Notes: a model not told the origin generated them from the sequence alone. Positions 44,550 through 54,964 are shown, counted from the stretch's first letter. The stretch: 64,000 bases of DNA from Guptibacillus spartinae (GCF_028610625.1 NZ_JAQQWU010000006.1:62001-126000), one strand, 5' to 3'. Translations and numbers: made by a program.

Positions 44550-46032
44550 AGTCGATAACAAACAAAAAATATTTAAAAAACTGAAAGAAAACGAAGAATT
44601 TTTAAAGAAATCAATGGGAATTGGGAAAAGCTTTGATGTTGGCGTACGTAAAATTAAGATTCTAAACAAAGAAATTCAGTTTTACTATTGTACAGGTCTT
44701 TGTGATACATCAATTATTGTAGAAATCATGCGAGAACTGATGGAGATCGACGATCATCATCGTTTAACGGTGAAATTTGAGCAGGTGATACATAATCATT
44801 TGCCGCATCAGCAAGTTACAGAGGTTAAAACGTTCGATGAAGTTGTCGATCAAGTTTTATCAGGTTTAATTGCTGTTTTTATGGAAGGCGAAGAAATTGC
44901 CTATATCATCGATGTTCGAAAGTATCCTGGAAGAACACCTCAAGAACCAGATACAGAAAAAGTGATTAGAGGCTCTCGCGATGGTTTTACGGAAAATATT
45001 ATTGAAAATACAGCATTAACAAGACGTCGAATTCGAGATGGGCGCTTACGGAATGAAATTTTTCAAATAGGCGAACGCTCTAAAACAGATATTTGTATTA
45101 CTTATATTCAAGATGTAGCTAACCCAAATTTAGTGGAAATAGTAAAAAAGAAATTAAAAGAAATTAATATAGATGGTATTCCAATGGCAGATAAAACAGT
45201 AGAAGAATTTCTTGTCCATCAAGCAGGTAACCCTTTTCCATTAGTCAGATATACCGAAAGACCAGACGTGGCAGCATCTCATTTGTTAGAAGGACATGTG
45301 TTAATTATCGTTGATACTTCACCAAGCGTTATTATTACGCCAACGACGTTTTTTCATCACGTACAGCATGCAGAAGAATATAGAGAAGCACCACTACCTG
45401 GAGCTTTCTTACGATGGGTTCGTTTTGGTGGAATGCTGGCAGCTTTGTTATTATTACCCCTCTGGTTACTTGCGGTATATGAACCGCAGTTACTACCTAA
45501 ATCAATTGACTTTATCGGACCGAATGATGAAACGAATGTACCTATTTTTGCTCAAATTCTGCTTGCTGAAATTGGGATAGAAACCCTACGAATGGCGGCC
45601 ATTCATACCCCTACGCCTCTTTCAACTGCAATGGGTTTGATTGCAGCGGTTTTAATCGGGCAAATTGCTATTGATGTAGGGTTGTTTGTACCAGAAGTTA
45701 TTCTATATGTCTCGATTGCAGCTATAGGTTCGTATGCAACACCGAGTTATGAATTATCCATTGCAAATAAATTAGTTAGGCTACTGTTATTAGTACTTGT
45801 CTTTTTCTTCCGAGTACCGGGATACATGATCGGGATTACAGCGATCATTTTATTTCTTGTCGCGTTAAAACCATTAAATACACCATACTTATGGCCGTTT
45901 ATCCCATTCAACCCAAAAGCTTTTATACAAGTTTTGATTCGTGTGTCTGTACCTCTTACAAAACTACGTCCTAGCATTACAGAACCGCAAAATGAAACAA
46001 AACAACCGGACAAACCACTTGCCGAATCTTAA
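44539..46032 (+). CDS. spoVAF: SpoVAF, GerA-type spore germination protein
   Basis: Membrane protein homologous to the A subunits of nutrient germinant receptors (GerAA), 497 residues. N-terminal soluble domain (about 1-290) with [27 protein letters not shown] and [15 protein letters not shown], then four to six membrane helices. ATG at 44539 is eight bases after AAAGGAG. Last gene of the spoVA operon; no clear terminator follows before the lysine riboswitch. Confidence 0.93.
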   Translation: MTSKVDNKQKIFKKLKENEEFLKKSMGIGKSFDVGVRKIKILNKEIQFYYCTGLCDTSIIVEIMRELMEIDDHHRLTVKFEQVIHNHLPHQQVTEVKTFDEVVDQVLSGLIAVFMEGEEIAYIIDVRKYPGRTPQEPDTEKVIRGSRDGFTENIIENTALTRRRIRDGRLRNEIFQIGERSKTDICITYIQDVANPNLVEIVKKKLKEINIDGIPMADKTVEEFLVHQAGNPFPLVRYTERPDVAASHLLEGHVLIIVDTSPSVIITPTTFFHHVQHAEEYREAPLPGAFLRWVRFGGMLAALLLLPLWLLAVYEPQLLPKSIDFIGPNDETNVPIFAQILLAEIGIETLRMAAIHTPTPLSTAMGLIAAVLIGQIAIDVGLFVPEVILYVSIAAIGSYATPSYELSIANKLVRLLLLVLVFFFRVPGYMIGITAIILFLVALKPLNTPYLWPFIPFNPKAFIQVLIRVSVPLTKLRPSITEPQNETKQPDKPLAES

Positions 46033-46077
46033 AAAGTATGATAATTTATTTCTTAATTGAATAGACCTCATTGAATG

Positions 46078-46327
46078 TAATGGGGATAGAGGCGCAAAAC
46101 GAATGAGTATGGTATCTGAGCATATAATGGAATGCGGAGACGATATCGGAAAGGTCAATTTGCCGAAGTGGGAAAAGAGCCATCCTTTTCTTGCTGGGCT
46201 GCTGCTGAACAAGCTGCAGACTGTCACTGGAAAAATGGATTTTTTCAGTGGTGAGCTAATCCAACTCGTGAGGATACGGAGAAAACAGCCAATGTATCTA
46301 TAAAGTTGGCTGTTTTCTTGTTTTTTG
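46078..46327 (+). ncRNA. lysine riboswitch (L box) controlling lysA
   Basis: The leader shows the conserved L-box blocks in order: GATAGAGGCGC, GGCAAAGG-type purine block read here as CGGAAAGGTC, GCCGAAG, CTTTTCTTGCTGGGC, and GACTGTCACTGG. It ends in a strong terminator, stem AGAAAACAGCCAA / TTGGCTGTTTTCT (46280-46292 / 46306-46318) with a T-run. Lysine binding should favour the terminator and shut off lysA. A 66-codon frame inside this RNA is not a gene. Aptamer limits are approximate. Confidence 0.88.
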
Positions 46328-46372
46328 TGGAGGGTTGCTCGCATTCATATTAGCGAGAGGGGAGAAAGAATC

Positions 46373-47680
46373 GTGAATTTATATGGAACGTCAGCGATTA
46401 CAGATAAAGGTCATTTATCAGTTGGAGGAATTGATACAGTTCAACTGAGTGAAAAATATGGAACAGCTTTGTATGTTTATGACGTAGCAATGATTCGAGA
46501 AAAAGCGAAGGCATTTCGAAAAGCGTTTGAACAAGAGGAGGTCAATTACCAGGTTGCGTATGCTAGTAAAGCCTTTTCCTGTATAGCCATGATTCAACTC
46601 GCAGAAGAAGAAGGGTTAAGTCTTGATGTTGTGTCAGGTGGAGAGTTGTATACAGCTTTAAAGGCTGGTTTCCCTGTTGATCGCATTCATTTTCATGGGA
46701 ATAATAAAAGCGAAGCTGAAATTCAAATGGCGTTAGATGCAGAGATAGGTTGCTTTGTAGTAGATAATTTCTACGAATTATCATTGCTTGAACAGTTAGC
46801 AGAAGAAAAGAATGTTACTGCCAATGTACTGTTGCGTATTACGCCAGGAATTGAAGCACACACTCACGACTATATTTTGACTGGTCAGGAAGATTCTAAA
46901 TTCGGTTTTGATTTACAAAGTGGTCAGGTAGAACAGGCGATAAGTAGAGCAACAGAAATGAGAGCCATTCATCTTTTAGGTCTACATTGTCATATCGGTT
47001 CACAAATTTTTGAGACGAATGGCTTTGTTATGGCCATTGAGAAAATTTATCGTTATCTTAAATCCTACGGCTATGAACCGGAAGTTCTTAATCTTGGTGG
47101 TGGGTTTGGTATTCGTTATACGGAAGCAGATGAGCCGATCCCCGTCGGTCAATATGTTGAGGCAATGATAAATGCGGTAAGAACACAGGTAGGAAATGAT
47201 ATGACGATGCCAGAAATATGGATTGAACCTGGTCGTTCGCTTGTTGGAGAAGCAGGAATGACTTTATACACAGTGGGCTCTCATAAGAAAGTTCCTGAGC
47301 TTCGTCATTACCTTGCAGTTGATGGAGGGATGACGGATAATTTACGACCTGCTCTTTATCAGGCAAAATACGAAGCGACGATTGCCAACCGAATGAATGA
47401 ACCTAAAGATCAACTTTATTCTGTTGCAGGAAAATGTTGCGAGTCTGGTGACATGTTAATTTGGGACTGTACGTTACAGCGTGCCATTGCTGGAGATACG
47501 ATGGCTGTATTTTCAACTGGAGCTTACGGTTACTCAATGGCAAATAACTATAACAGACTGCCGCGACCAGCGGTGGTGTTTGTGGAAAATGGAGAAGCCA
47601 ACCTGGTGGTGAGAAGAGAATCATATGAGGATTTAATTCGTCATGACCTTCCTTTAAAGCATGCGATTATTTCAAAATAA
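46373..47680 (+). CDS. lysA: diaminopimelate decarboxylase
   Basis: Last step of lysine synthesis: meso-diaminopimelate to lysine plus CO2, PLP-dependent. 435 residues. PLP lysine Lys66 in AYASKAF, HFHGNNKS, VLNLGGGFGIRY (phosphate loop), WIEPGRSLVGEAG and the C-terminal GKCCESGD and GAYGYSMANNYN are present. GTG start at 46373 behind GAGGGGAG, downstream of the riboswitch terminator. The same order spoVAF-lysA is found in B. subtilis. Confidence 0.95.
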   Translation: MNLYGTSAITDKGHLSVGGIDTVQLSEKYGTALYVYDVAMIREKAKAFRKAFEQEEVNYQVAYASKAFSCIAMIQLAEEEGLSLDVVSGGELYTALKAGFPVDRIHFHGNNKSEAEIQMALDAEIGCFVVDNFYELSLLEQLAEEKNVTANVLLRITPGIEAHTHDYILTGQEDSKFGFDLQSGQVEQAISRATEMRAIHLLGLHCHIGSQIFETNGFVMAIEKIYRYLKSYGYEPEVLNLGGGFGIRYTEADEPIPVGQYVEAMINAVRTQVGNDMTMPEIWIEPGRSLVGEAGMTLYTVGSHKKVPELRHYLAVDGGMTDNLRPALYQAKYEATIANRMNEPKDQLYSVAGKCCESGDMLIWDCTLQRAIAGDTMAVFSTGAYGYSMANNYNRLPRPAVVFVENGEANLVVRRESYEDLIRHDLPLKHAIISK

Positions 47681-47719
47681 CATTGATAGGTAGAAATGAT
47701 AGGGAACAACTCAAGTCTG

Positions 47720-47728
47720 TGCTATAAT
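47720..47728 (+). promoter_or_regulatory. extended -10 promoter of ppiB
   Basis: TGCTATAAT: a perfect TATAAT (47723-47728) with the TGN extension and no recognisable -35. It lies 44 bases before the ppiB ATG. Confidence 0.6.
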
Positions 47729-47771
47729 GAAAGAGCTTTTAAGAAAATTGTTAGCGCAGGAGGATTTAGTT

Positions 47772-48209
47772 ATGAAAAAAGGAACCATTGCATTTGAAAA
47801 TGGAGAAGTAATTGAAATTGAGTTTTATCCAGAGGCAGCACCAAATACAGTTGCTAACTTTGAGAAGCTTGCAAACGAAGGATTCTATAACGGTGTAAAC
47901 TTTCACCGTGTTATTCCAGGTTTCGTAGCACAGGGTGGAGATCCAACGGGAACTGGAATGGGTGGACCTGGGTATGCAATCGATTGTGAAACAGAAGGAA
48001 ACCCTCATAAGCACGTAGCTGGTTCATTGTCTATGGCTCATGCAGGTAAAAATACAGGTGGAAGCCAGTTTTTCCTTGTTCATGAACCTCAGCCTCACCT
48101 TGACGGTGTTCACACTGTTTTTGGTCAAGTGACAGAAGGAATGGATACGGTTCTTCGTATTAAGCAAGGCGATGTGATGAAAGAAGTTAAAGTCTGGGAC
48201 GAAGAATAG
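47772..48209 (+). CDS. ppiB: cyclophilin-type peptidyl-prolyl cis-trans isomerase
   Basis: Cytoplasmic proline isomerase, 145 residues. Cyclophilin core: [25 protein letters not shown] (catalytic Arg), [18 protein letters not shown] and the [12 protein letters not shown] motif. No signal peptide. GGAGG lies eight bases before the ATG; the in-frame upstream extension is discarded. Between lysA and the rib operon as in B. subtilis. Confidence 0.95.
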   Translation: MKKGTIAFENGEVIEIEFYPEAAPNTVANFEKLANEGFYNGVNFHRVIPGFVAQGGDPTGTGMGGPGYAIDCETEGNPHKHVAGSLSMAHAGKNTGGSQFFLVHEPQPHLDGVHTVFGQVTEGMDTVLRIKQGDVMKEVKVWDEE

Positions 48210-48233
48210 TTCAGACGCATCAAAACTAAATAC

Positions 48234-48375
48234 TTTCCTTCGGGGTCGGGTGAAAGTCCCAACCGGCGGTGATGTCTAGCTAAAGCTAGCTAAGTCCGTG
48301 ACCCGGTTGCGTAAGCAAACGGTGGATCTGGTGTGAAACCAGAACCGACAGTATAGTCTGGATGGGAGAAGGAAA
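48234..48375 (+). ncRNA. FMN riboswitch (RFN element) of the rib operon
   Basis: The P1 helix is formed by TTTCCTTC (48234-48241) and GAAGGAAA (48368-48375). Between them lie the conserved blocks TCGGGTGAAAGTCCCAACCG, GGCGGTGAT, AGTCCGTGACCCGGTTG, GGTGGATCTGGTGTGAAACC and GACAGTATAGTCTGGATGGG. FMN binding should favour the downstream terminator and reduce riboflavin synthesis. Confidence 0.95.
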
Positions 48376-48389
48376 CTTATGACTAATTC

Positions 48390-48414
48390 CCTTTTGAATC
48401 GTGGATTCAAAAGG
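48390..48414 (+). promoter_or_regulatory. hairpin in the rib leader between aptamer and terminator
   Basis: Perfect stem CCTTTTGAATC / GATTCAAAAGG (48390-48400 / 48404-48414), loop GTG. It may be part of the antiterminator switch or an auxiliary pause hairpin; it has no long T-run of its own. Confidence 0.5.
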
Positions 48415-48435
48415 CTTATTTAGCATATAATTTTG

Positions 48436-48467
48436 ACTCCCATAACACCGTTGTGGGAGTTTTTTTA
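48436..48467 (+). terminator. terminator of the FMN riboswitch
   Basis: Stem ACTCCCATAAC / GTTGTGGGAGT (48436-48446 / 48450-48460, one wobble), loop ACC, run of eight T. Confidence 0.85.
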
Positions 48468-48512
48468 TTCTCTTTCTTAACCACTAAGGAGAGTAGAAAT
48501 GGAGAAAATTTA

Positions 48513-49595
48513 ATGAATCATATGGATTTTATGAACACTGCGATTGAAATGGCTAAAAGTACAATTGGTCAAACACGTCCAAATCCTTCCGTTGGTTGTT
48601 TACTTGTAAATAACGGACGAATTGTAGGGATGGGTGCCCATCTGAAAGCTGGAGAAGGGCATGCAGAAATACAGGCTTTGAAAATGGCTGGGAGTGAAGC
48701 TAGGGGTAGCACGGCGTATGTCACGCTTGAGCCATGTAGTCATCATGGTCGCACGCCTCCTTGTTCGGATGCTCTTATTCATGCAGGAGTTAGCAAAGTT
48801 TATGTAGCTAGTCAAGATCCGAATCCACTCGTAGCTGGTCAAGGCGTGTCGAAGCTCGAAGCTGCAGGGATAAAGGTATCGATTGGACTATTAGAGGAAG
48901 AAGCACTTAAATTGAATCGGATGTTCTTTCACTATATCTCTCATAAACGGCCGTACGTTACTTTAAAAGCTGCGGTAACGTTAGATGGGAAAATGGCTTC
49001 ACATACTGGTGATAGCAAATGGATAACAGGAGAGGAAGGTCGGAAAGATGTACATGCTTTCCGACATCAGCATGATGCTATTTTAGTAGGAATTGGAACG
49101 GTTCTTTCAGACGATCCGACCCTTACGACTCGATATGGAGAAGGTCTTTCTCCGATCAGAATTATCCTTGATCGTAATCTAAGGATTCCTTCTGAAGCAA
49201 AAGTGATAAATGATCAGAAAGCGGAAACTTGGATTATAACAACCAAGCAGGCTGTGTTAAAGAGTGAGCGAGCATTTCCTGCACATGTTCACGTGCTAGA
49301 AGTAGCTAATCCAGCCCTTCCTATTGAAGATGTATTAGCTCTCCTTGGGGAGCGAGAAATTACTTCCATTTTTGTGGAAGGTGGATCTGAAGTGCATGGT
49401 AGTTTTTTGGAATCTCGTACTTTTCAGCAGGTGATTACATATATCGCGCCTAAGCTCATTGGTGGAAAAGAATCTCCAACAGCGTTTGGAGCGAAAGGTT
49501 TTGAATTCATGAGCGAAGCGGTCGATTTATCGATTGAAAGCGTTGAGCGCATTGGACAAGATATTCGTATTATCTCATCAAGGGGGACTTCATAA
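48513..49595 (+). CDS. ribD: bifunctional riboflavin deaminase/reductase
   Basis: Deaminates the pyrimidine product of GTP cyclohydrolase II and reduces its ribose chain. 360 residues. N-terminal deaminase with zinc motifs GHAEIQAL and LEPCSHHGRTPPCSD; C-terminal reductase from about residue 150 (RPYVTLKAAVTLDGK, GIGTVLSDDPTLTTR, FVEGGSEVHGSFL). GGAG lies eight bases before ATG 48513. First gene of the FMN-riboswitch-controlled operon. Confidence 0.95.
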   Translation: MNHMDFMNTAIEMAKSTIGQTRPNPSVGCLLVNNGRIVGMGAHLKAGEGHAEIQALKMAGSEARGSTAYVTLEPCSHHGRTPPCSDALIHAGVSKVYVASQDPNPLVAGQGVSKLEAAGIKVSIGLLEEEALKLNRMFFHYISHKRPYVTLKAAVTLDGKMASHTGDSKWITGEEGRKDVHAFRHQHDAILVGIGTVLSDDPTLTTRYGEGLSPIRIILDRNLRIPSEAKVINDQKAETWIITTKQAVLKSERAFPAHVHVLEVANPALPIEDVLALLGEREITSIFVEGGSEVHGSFLESRTFQQVITYIAPKLIGGKESPTAFGAKGFEFMSEAVDLSIESVERIGQDIRIISSRGTS

Positions 49596-50251
49596 TGTTT
49601 ACAGGTATCGTAGAAGAGATTGGCAGAGTGGAAAGCGTGCAGCAAGCAGGAGAGTCGATCGTGATGCAGATCGCTGCATCGAAAGTATTATCGGACGTTA
49701 ATCTAGGAGATAGTATTTCGATAAATGGCGTTTGCTTGACGGTTACATCGTTTACGGATGCTTCTTTTTCTGTCGATATTATGCCTGAAACATTTCGTTC
49801 TAGTAGCCTGCGTCATCTAGCGCCGAATTCTTCAGTGAATCTTGAACGGGCTATGTCCGCAAATGGACGTTTTGGTGGTCACTTTGTTTCTGGTCATGTT
49901 GACGGTGTCGGGGAAATTACGCGAGTCGAGCAAATTGATAACGCGATTTACTATGATATTTCCATTCCTCGGAACCTGTTAATTTACTTTGTCGAAAAGG
50001 GGTCCGTTTCGGTTGATGGCACAAGTCTTACTGTTTTTGGGATCGGGGAACACTCTCTCACGATTTCACTTATTCCTCATACTGTCGAAGAAACGGTGCT
50101 TGGTAAGAAAAGAGTGGGAGATACAGTAAACATTGAATGCGATATGCTTGGGAAGTATATTATGAGGTATCTAGAACAAAGAAGCGGATCAAAGCCAGAG
50201 CCCACAGCTTCACTAGGAAGCCAGTTTTTTGAAGATCATGGGTTTAAATAA
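49595..50251 (+). CDS. ribE: riboflavin synthase (alpha subunit)
   Basis: Dismutates two 6,7-dimethyl-8-ribityllumazine molecules to riboflavin. 218 residues with the expected internal duplication: MFTGIVEEIGRV / GDSISINGVCLTV in the first half and FVSGHVDGVGEI / KGSVSVDGTSLTV in the second. It overlaps the ribD stop by one base. Confidence 0.95.
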   Translation: MFTGIVEEIGRVESVQQAGESIVMQIAASKVLSDVNLGDSISINGVCLTVTSFTDASFSVDIMPETFRSSSLRHLAPNSSVNLERAMSANGRFGGHFVSGHVDGVGEITRVEQIDNAIYYDISIPRNLLIYFVEKGSVSVDGTSLTVFGIGEHSLTISLIPHTVEETVLGKKRVGDTVNIECDMLGKYIMRYLEQRSGSKPEPTASLGSQFFEDHGFK

Positions 50252-50274
50252 GTGATGCAACAGGAGGTTAAGTC

Positions 50275-51468
50275 ATGTTCCACACAATTGAAGAAGCCAT
50301 TTACGATTTAATGCAAGGGCGGGTCGTTATTGTTTGTGACGATGAAGACAGAGAGAACGAAGGAGATTTTATTGCGTTAGCTGACAAGGTAACGCCAGAG
50401 ACAATTAATTTTATGATCACAAAAGGAAGAGGACTTGTTTGCACGCCAATTACTGAACAACGTGCGAATCAACTGAAACTAAGTCCTATGGTTGACCATA
50501 ATACTGATTCTCATGGAACGGCCTTTACCGTTAGTGTCGATCACAAAAGTACAACCACAGGTATTTCAGCCGCTGAAAGAGCAACTACAATTCAATACCT
50601 CATCAACCCTGCTGCAAAACCCGCTGATTTTAACCGCCCAGGTCATATCTTTCCTTTAATAGCTAAGGATGGGGGCGTGCTTCGAAGAGCAGGACATACA
50701 GAAGCAGCAGTTGATTTAGCTAGACTATCTGGTTCATCTCCTGCTGGTGTTATCTGTGAAATCATGAAAGAAGACGGGGAGATGGCACGAGTTCCTGATT
50801 TAAAAGAGATCTCTGAAGAATTCGATTTGAAGATGATTACAATTAAGGATTTAATTCAATATCGAAATCGAAAAGATGTGCTTGTTCAAAAGGAAGTAGA
50901 AATCGAACTTCCTACTGAATTTGGGTCTTTTCGATCTGTCGGATATTCAAACATTATTGACCAGAAAGAGCATGTAGCACTAATAAAAGGAGAGATTTTT
51001 CCTGATCAACCAACGCTTGTTCGTGTTCACTCAGAATGCTTAACCGGTGATGTCTTTGGGTCTTTTCGGTGCGACTGCGGCCCGCAACTTCATGCTGCAT
51101 TGGCACAAATAGAAGAAGAAGGGCACGGCGTGCTTCTCTATATGCGGCAAGAGGGTCGAGGAATTGGACTTCTTAACAAGATGAAAGCTTATAAGCTCCA
51201 AGAAGAGGGTTACGACACCGTTGAAGCGAACGAAAAGCTAGGGTTTAAGCCAGACTTAAGAGACTACGGAATTGGTGCTCAGATTTTACGAGACCTTGGT
51301 GTCACGCAAATGAATCTGCTAACAAACAATCCACGAAAAATAGCGGGATTGACTGGTTATGGTCTTGAAGTAGCTTCTCGAGTACCGCTTCAAATGCCTT
51401 CAAGAAAAGAGAATGAACGATATCTTAAGACGAAACACAGTAAGCTAGGACACATGCTTCATTTCTAA
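50275..51468 (+). CDS. ribBA: 3,4-dihydroxy-2-butanone 4-phosphate synthase / GTP cyclohydrolase II
   Basis: Two-domain enzyme supplying both precursors of riboflavin. 397 residues. DHBP synthase domain (about 1-200) with [12 protein letters not shown] and [14 protein letters not shown] cyclohydrolase II domain (about 205-397) with [21 protein letters not shown] (zinc cysteines), RQEGRGIGL and [15 protein letters not shown] ribosome binding site. Confidence 0.96.
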   Translation: MFHTIEEAIYDLMQGRVVIVCDDEDRENEGDFIALADKVTPETINFMITKGRGLVCTPITEQRANQLKLSPMVDHNTDSHGTAFTVSVDHKSTTTGISAAERATTIQYLINPAAKPADFNRPGHIFPLIAKDGGVLRRAGHTEAAVDLARLSGSSPAGVICEIMKEDGEMARVPDLKEISEEFDLKMITIKDLIQYRNRKDVLVQKEVEIELPTEFGSFRSVGYSNIIDQKEHVALIKGEIFPDQPTLVRVHSECLTGDVFGSFRCDCGPQLHAALAQIEEEGHGVLLYMRQEGRGIGLLNKMKAYKLQEEGYDTVEANEKLGFKPDLRDYGIGAQILRDLGVTQMNLLTNNPRKIAGLTGYGLEVASRVPLQMPSRKENERYLKTKHSKLGHMLHF

Positions 51469-51497
51469 AGTGTGAAAAAATTAGGAGGTTAGTTAAG

Positions 51498-51968
51498 ATG
51501 GGACAAATATTTGAAGGAAATTTGGTTGGATCTGGATTAAAAGTGGGTATAGTAGTAGGAAGATTTAATGAGTTTATTACAAGCAAACTACTCGGAGGTG
51601 CTGAAGACGCGTTGAAACGCCATGGCCTCTCAGAAGATAACATTGATGTCGCATGGGTGCCCGGTGCGTTTGAGATTCCTTTTGCTGCAAAAAAAATGGT
51701 GGATACCGGAAAATATGACGCCATTATTACATTAGGAACCGTTATTCGTGGAGCAACACCGCATTTTGATTATGTATGTGGAGAAGTTTCAAAAGGAGTA
51801 GCGAACTTAACGATGCAGACCGGTGTTCCTGTTATATTCGGAGTATTAACAACAAATACAATCGAACAAGCCGTAGAGCGGGCTGGTACAAAAGCTGGTA
51901 ATAAAGGCTGGGACGCAGCAACTGCCGCAATTGAAATGGCGAATTTATCAAAATCATTTGAAGGTTGA
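51498..51968 (+). CDS. ribH: 6,7-dimethyl-8-ribityllumazine synthase
   Basis: Joins the RibA/D and RibB products to lumazine, the substrate of RibE; forms icosahedral shells with riboflavin synthase in Bacillus. 156 residues: [48 protein letters not shown] (catalytic His) and [26 protein letters not shown] lies upstream of the ATG. Confidence 0.96.
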   Translation: MGQIFEGNLVGSGLKVGIVVGRFNEFITSKLLGGAEDALKRHGLSEDNIDVAWVPGAFEIPFAAKKMVDTGKYDAIITLGTVIRGATPHFDYVCGEVSKGVANLTMQTGVPVIFGVLTTNTIEQAVERAGTKAGNKGWDAATAAIEMANLSKSFEG

Positions 51969-52183
51969 TTATCAGTTCATTTTTGGCTATGATGAGTATG
52001 GTATGCGTTTAGGGGTAGTGAAATTTGAAGATAAACTCGGAAGTCACCAAGAATAATAGTGGATTCGATTGTGTGTGATAGGCAAGAGATCATACTCACT
52101 GCGCTCTTTCGTTACAAGGGGTGAACCATCTTTTGTAAGTCCGAATAAGGTAAAAAAAGAAGAGCCAAGAATTACTTTAATGA

Positions 52184-52555
<372 letters not shown>

Positions 52556-52565
52556 ACAATATGTT

Positions 52566-52600
52566 GCAGAAAAGGAACGGCTTAGCCGTTCCTTTTCTGC
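52566..52600. terminator. bidirectional terminator between ribT and ypuF
   Basis: Perfect 15-bp stem GCAGAAAAGGAACGG / CCGTTCCTTTTCTGC (52566-52580 / 52586-52600), loop CTTAG. The stop codon of the convergent minus-strand gene lies in the loop. Confidence 0.8.
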
Positions 52601-53109
52601 TGTTTTAATTGTTGTTGTAGCTTTCTTTCTTCAATAATATCTGATCGATCTCTTCGCGTATGCCGATCAATCAGTTCAACGTCAGCAAGGTCACTCTTGC
52701 TGCCATAAGTACACCCGAGTTCAATACAAGTCGCTTTGCATTTGTTGAGCAGAGTGTTATTGGTAAGTGGGATTTCAAAGCTGTTATATGACAAACCTTT
52801 ATTGATTCGTTGAAGTTCCGAAGTGAGGTTTTCTAAAAGTTTATCGACATTGATGGATAGGCTCTCTAATTCTTCCCTTTCATTTAAGACGATATGTTTC
52901 GCATTCGCTATCATTCTCTTTGCACCAGTAAAATTACCCCGTCGATGGTGATAAAGACCAACAGCAATTTGGATAAGCCCTACCCAATGCAACTTACGAC
53001 TTCCTCGGGCATCTTCCTTCCAATGTTCTTCAAGAATTTCATGACATTCAAAATAGTCACGAAGACCGTGGAAATGAGCCAGATATTGAATGTAAGCTTC
53101 TGGATACAT
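52582..53109 (-). CDS. ypuF: DUF309 protein, YpuF-like
   Basis: Small helical protein of the DUF309 family, 175 residues, function unknown. The family core is FHGLRDYFECHEILEEHWKED near the N-terminus, followed by WVGLIQIAVGLYHHRRGNFTGAKRMIANA, with conserved His, Glu and Trp. GGAGG lies upstream of the ATG. The C-terminal tail is Gln/Lys-rich. Opposite orientation to its neighbours, between ribT and scpA as in B. subtilis. Confidence 0.85.
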   Translation of the reverse strand: MYPEAYIQYLAHFHGLRDYFECHEILEEHWKEDARGSRKLHWVGLIQIAVGLYHHRRGNFTGAKRMIANAKHIVLNEREELESLSINVDKLLENLTSELQRINKGLSYNSFEIPLTNNTLLNKCKATCIELGCTYGSKSDLADVELIDRHTRRDRSDIIEERKLQQQLKQQKRNG

Positions 53110-53220
53110 AGTGATTCCTCCATTTCTTTTTGTAGTTTAGCACAATTGCGTAAGGCATCGAAAGTGCATGACTTCTCAAGCGTTTAAAAGAGATCAGTCA
53201 TCCGTCGTATCGTTTAAATA

Positions 53221-53229
53221 TGATATAAT
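53221..53229 (+). promoter_or_regulatory. extended -10 promoter of scpAB
   Basis: TGATATAAT with perfect TATAAT (53224-53229) and TGN extension; no good -35 hexamer. 39 bases upstream of the scpA ATG. Confidence 0.55.
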
Positions 53230-53267
53230 CGGTATACTCAATGGACATGAATAAAGGAAGATGGAAA

Positions 53268-54017
53268 ATGATGCAATATAATGTAAAAGTTGATGCGTTT
53301 GAAGGTCCGCTGGATCTACTACTGCACCTTATAAATAAGTACGAAGTTGATATTTATGATATACCAGTCTCGCAAATTACGGATCAATATTTAACGTTTG
53401 TACACACCATGCAAGAGCTAGAACTTGATATCGCCAGTGAATATCTCGTGATGGCTGCAACGCTACTTGCAATTAAAAGCAAAATGCTACTTCCACAAAA
53501 AGAAGAAGAAATGCTAGAACAGGATCCAGAATTTGAAGAAGACCCTCGTGATGAGCTTGTTCAACGACTTGTTGAGTATCGAAGGTTTAAAGAAGCGGCG
53601 AATGATTTAAAGAAAAAAGAATCTAGTCGTAGCTTGCTCTATGCCCGACCTCCAGCTGACATAAGTGAATTTAGCACTGAAGACGACCAAACTTCAATTG
53701 GTGATGTCACTTTATACGATATGCTAGCAGCATTTCAAAAGATGTCGAGACGAGTAAAAGACAAAAAGCCAAAGCGTACAACAGTTCAAAGTGAAGAAAT
53801 ACCAATTGAAGATCGAATGAATGCGATTCGTTATCAGTTACAAGGGGGGCATAAGAAACGGTTTAGTGATCTCTTTAGCGAAGCCGATCGTGGACATATG
53901 ATTGTAACGTTTCTCGCTGTTCTTGAATTAATGAAAACGAGAGATGTTGCATGTGAACAAGATCAAAACTTTGGTGAAATCATGATTTTTGAAAGAGAAG
54001 GGAAGGCATCAGTGTGA
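53268..54017 (+). CDS. scpA: segregation and condensation protein A (kleisin)
   Basis: Kleisin subunit that bridges SMC heads in the condensin complex. 249 residues: N-terminal FEGPLDLLLHLINKYEVDIYDIPVSQITDQYL and LVMAATLLAIKSKMLLP (SMC-neck binding), acidic linker, C-terminal winged helix ending GEIMIFER. ATG at 53268 (AAAGGAAG seven bases upstream) rather than the upstream ATG at 53241. The stop overlaps scpB as GTGA. Confidence 0.95.
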   Translation: MMQYNVKVDAFEGPLDLLLHLINKYEVDIYDIPVSQITDQYLTFVHTMQELELDIASEYLVMAATLLAIKSKMLLPQKEEEMLEQDPEFEEDPRDELVQRLVEYRRFKEAANDLKKKESSRSLLYARPPADISEFSTEDDQTSIGDVTLYDMLAAFQKMSRRVKDKKPKRTTVQSEEIPIEDRMNAIRYQLQGGHKKRFSDLFSEADRGHMIVTFLAVLELMKTRDVACEQDQNFGEIMIFEREGKASV

Positions 54018-54592
54018 CAAATGAAGAAATAAAGAGCATCATCGAAAGTCTTCTGTTTGTGGTTGGTGATGAGGGGATTACAGTCAAAACCCTTTGTGAA
54101 ACCATTTCATTGCAAGAAGACACCCTTCTAGATGCAATAAAAGAACTCCAACATGAATATGATGAAAAAGAACGCGGTTTTATGATTAGCTTTATTGGTG
54201 GAGGTTATCAGCTAACGACCAATGCCAAAAACGCATCTTATATCGAGAAATTAGTGGACACACCAGGTAATCATAATCTGTCGCAAGCTGCTTTAGAAAC
54301 ACTTGCGATCATCGCCTATAAACAACCGATTACAAGAATTGAAATTGAAGAGATTCGAGGAGTTAAAACAGATAAGCCTCTTCAAACGTTAATGAGTAAA
54401 TTACTTATTAAAGAAGCCGGGAGAGCCGAAAAAGCAGGGAGAGCGATTCTTTATGGAACGACACGCGAATTTCTTTTTCATTTTGGATTGAGCTCAATTA
54501 ACGATCTCCCGCCTCTTCCAGATGGAAGCGAAGATACAGAGGAGGACGAAGCAGATTTATTCTTCGAAAAATTCCAAGAACTTCCAGATTAA
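54014..54592 (+). CDS. scpB: segregation and condensation protein B
   Basis: Dimeric winged-helix partner of ScpA in SMC-ScpAB. 192 residues: IESLLFVVGDEGITVKTL at the N-terminus, LSQAALETLAIIAYKQPITRIEIEEIRGV in the middle and an acidic C-terminus. GTG start overlapping scpA. Confidence 0.95.
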   Translation: MTNEEIKSIIESLLFVVGDEGITVKTLCETISLQEDTLLDAIKELQHEYDEKERGFMISFIGGGYQLTTNAKNASYIEKLVDTPGNHNLSQAALETLAIIAYKQPITRIEIEEIRGVKTDKPLQTLMSKLLIKEAGRAEKAGRAILYGTTREFLFHFGLSSINDLPPLPDGSEDTEEDEADLFFEKFQELPD

Positions 54593-54622
54593 TCTGTGGT
54601 TAATGGTGAAGGAGGATAATTG

Positions 54623-54964
54623 ATGAAAATTATTGATGTCACTTATGAACATTTGAAAAAAGAGCGTTCAAATTCCCCAGAAGATTCATTTGTTCGCTCT
54701 ACTGCCACATATGTGCTGGACGGGAATGAAAAGAAATTTCATGTCTTGTATCCTGCTGTCTTTGGGGAGAATGCGGTAGCGAAAGGGATATGGGAGTATG
54801 AGGCACCTTTACATGAAGCTATTGCTTTAATTCTCATTTCATCTTACCCAGGGAGAAAGCGTCTCTATATTAATAGTGAAGACGATTTTTTCAGTATACT
54901 TGAAAAGACCGATTTACATGAACTAAACACGAATTTAACGAACATTAAGAAACATATTGAATAG
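54623..54964 (+). CDS. hypothetical protein downstream of scpB
   Basis: Not recognised. 113 residues, soluble, without signal or membrane segment; mixed alpha/beta character with LDGNEKKFHVLYPAVFGE and LILISSYPGRKRLYINSEDDFFSILE. AAGGAGG lies six bases before the ATG, and the 30-base gap from scpB indicates co-transcription. In B. subtilis the position is occupied by ypuI, but the length and sequence do not let me equate the two. Confidence 0.7.
   Translation: MKIIDVTYEHLKKERSNSPEDSFVRSTATYVLDGNEKKFHVLYPAVFGENAVAKGIWEYEAPLHEAIALILISSYPGRKRLYINSEDDFFSILEKTDLHELNTNLTNIKKHIE

Noticed and set aside
46103-46303. 66-codon plus-strand reading frame before lysA
   Set aside because: It lies within the lysine riboswitch; its sequence is explained by the conserved L-box blocks and terminator stem.
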